This document shows, piece after piece, positions 63,878 to 64,000 of a DNA stretch of 64,000 nt (position 1 is the first letter of the stretch; every line of letters begins with the position of its first letter). Below the pieces are notes generated by a model that saw only the letters and a program-made list of their open reading frames with translations, made no database searches and was not told where the DNA came from. Both the position numbers and the translations under genes were made by a program. The stretch lies in NCBI GenBank assembly GCA_029782145.1, contig JAKOVH010000026.1, forward strand, positions 310,001 to 374,000, given 5' to 3'. Source of the stretch: Actinomycetes bacterium (GTDB lineage Bacteria; Actinomycetota; Acidimicrobiia; Acidimicrobiales; Acidimicrobilacustridaceae).

Positions 63878-64000
63878 GTGGAACCGTCGGCGGCCCAGGA
63901 TCGTCCCGTACCGCCTCGTGGTGGGGGACCGGAGCGCTCTCCCCGCCTCGACGTGCTCAAGGCGCTCGGCGACAACACCCGCTACGCCATCTACCTGGAG
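63878..64000 (+). CDS. SufR-like winged-helix regulator (partial, cut by window end)
   Basis: Only 41 codons are visible, starting at GTG 63878. After a Pro/Arg-rich lead comes RLDVLKALGDNTRYAIYLE, the opening helix of the helix-turn-helix of SufR-type regulators, which repress the suf Fe-S assembly operon (mycobacterial Rv1460). The mrp gene next to it and the nearby ctaA/ctaB and ABC genes also recall the mycobacterial sufR region. The suf genes, if present, lie to the right of the window. Confidence 0.75.
   Translation, partial: MEPSAAQDRPVPPRGGGPERSPRLDVLKALGDNTRYAIYLE

Overview
The window reads as one continuous stretch of a very high-GC chromosome from the phylum Actinomycetota. The signs are a dnaK-grpE-dnaJ-hspR operon with a separate clpB, a WhiB-family regulator, a SufR-like regulator beside mrp, an F420-type luciferase-like oxidoreductase, strong G/C preference at third codon positions, and many GTG starts. 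The gene set and the unusual cytochrome oxidase locus make me favour the class Acidimicrobiia (Iamia/Ilumatobacter-like), but that is inference from memory. I see no insertion sequences, phage genes or CRISPR arrays. The window ends inside a gene.

Layout. 1-7.7 kb is accessory: an ArsR regulator, a GMC flavoprotein dehydrogenase with a Tat-exported small subunit, a Fic protein behind a 13-bp-arm palindrome, tRNA-Gly, a flavoprotein monooxygenase, a SnoaL-like protein and a Gfo/Idh/MocA oxidoreductase. 7.9-10.7 kb holds a drug-efflux MFS/TetR pair and dcd. 10.8-14.5 kb has a large membrane Fe-S reductase resembling the mycobacterial ETF dehydrogenase, surrounded by an atypical receiver protein, a lone cyclic-nucleotide-binding domain and a winged-helix protein. 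14.6-22.2 kb is gpmA followed by the heat-shock block (dnaK, grpE, dnaJ, hspR, clpB). dnaK and clpB are both preceded by SigH/SigR-type promoter elements.

22.3-37 kb is a near-complete de novo purine locus: purA, D, E, K, B, C, S, Q, L, F and M, followed by pyrE. purN and purH are the only steps to AMP that I do not find. Two small uncharacterised genes, a zinc-finger protein and a 139-residue basic protein, sit inside it. 37-42.3 kb has an ACT-domain malic enzyme, a HAD hydrolase, an esterase, a tRNA Glu-Asp-Phe cluster and a membrane-anchored metallopeptidase. 42.3-43.2 kb is a DUF2017 gene with clpS.

43.2-52.8 kb is the respiratory block: ctaA and ctaB diverge, then comes a caa3-type oxidase (ctaC fused to cytochrome c, ctaD, ctaE, a subunit IV). 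Directly upstream of that oxidase is a second set of intact genes for subunit I-like, subunit III-like and a further membrane protein. In that set all six conserved haem and copper histidines of subunit I have been replaced. This 'shadow oxidase' is the strongest candidate here for something undescribed.

52.8-64 kb carries an ABC exporter, serS, paired crcB fluoride channels, an LLM oxidoreductase, ccdA with a TlpA-like thioredoxin, a WhiB7-like regulator preceded by a 60-codon ORF and a terminator-like hairpin, an acyl-ACP thioesterase, a serpin lipoprotein with a greatly expanded reactive loop, mrp, and the start of a SufR-like gene.

Two sequence-wide themes recur. First, about 18 genes have a TANNNT -10 element only 5-10 nt before the start codon and no Shine-Dalgarno, so leaderless mRNAs look common. 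Second, two families of intergenic palindromes recur between unrelated genes: three copies around TTCTGGTGGAG and two around TCGCTGGCTCGATC/CCTCATGAGG.
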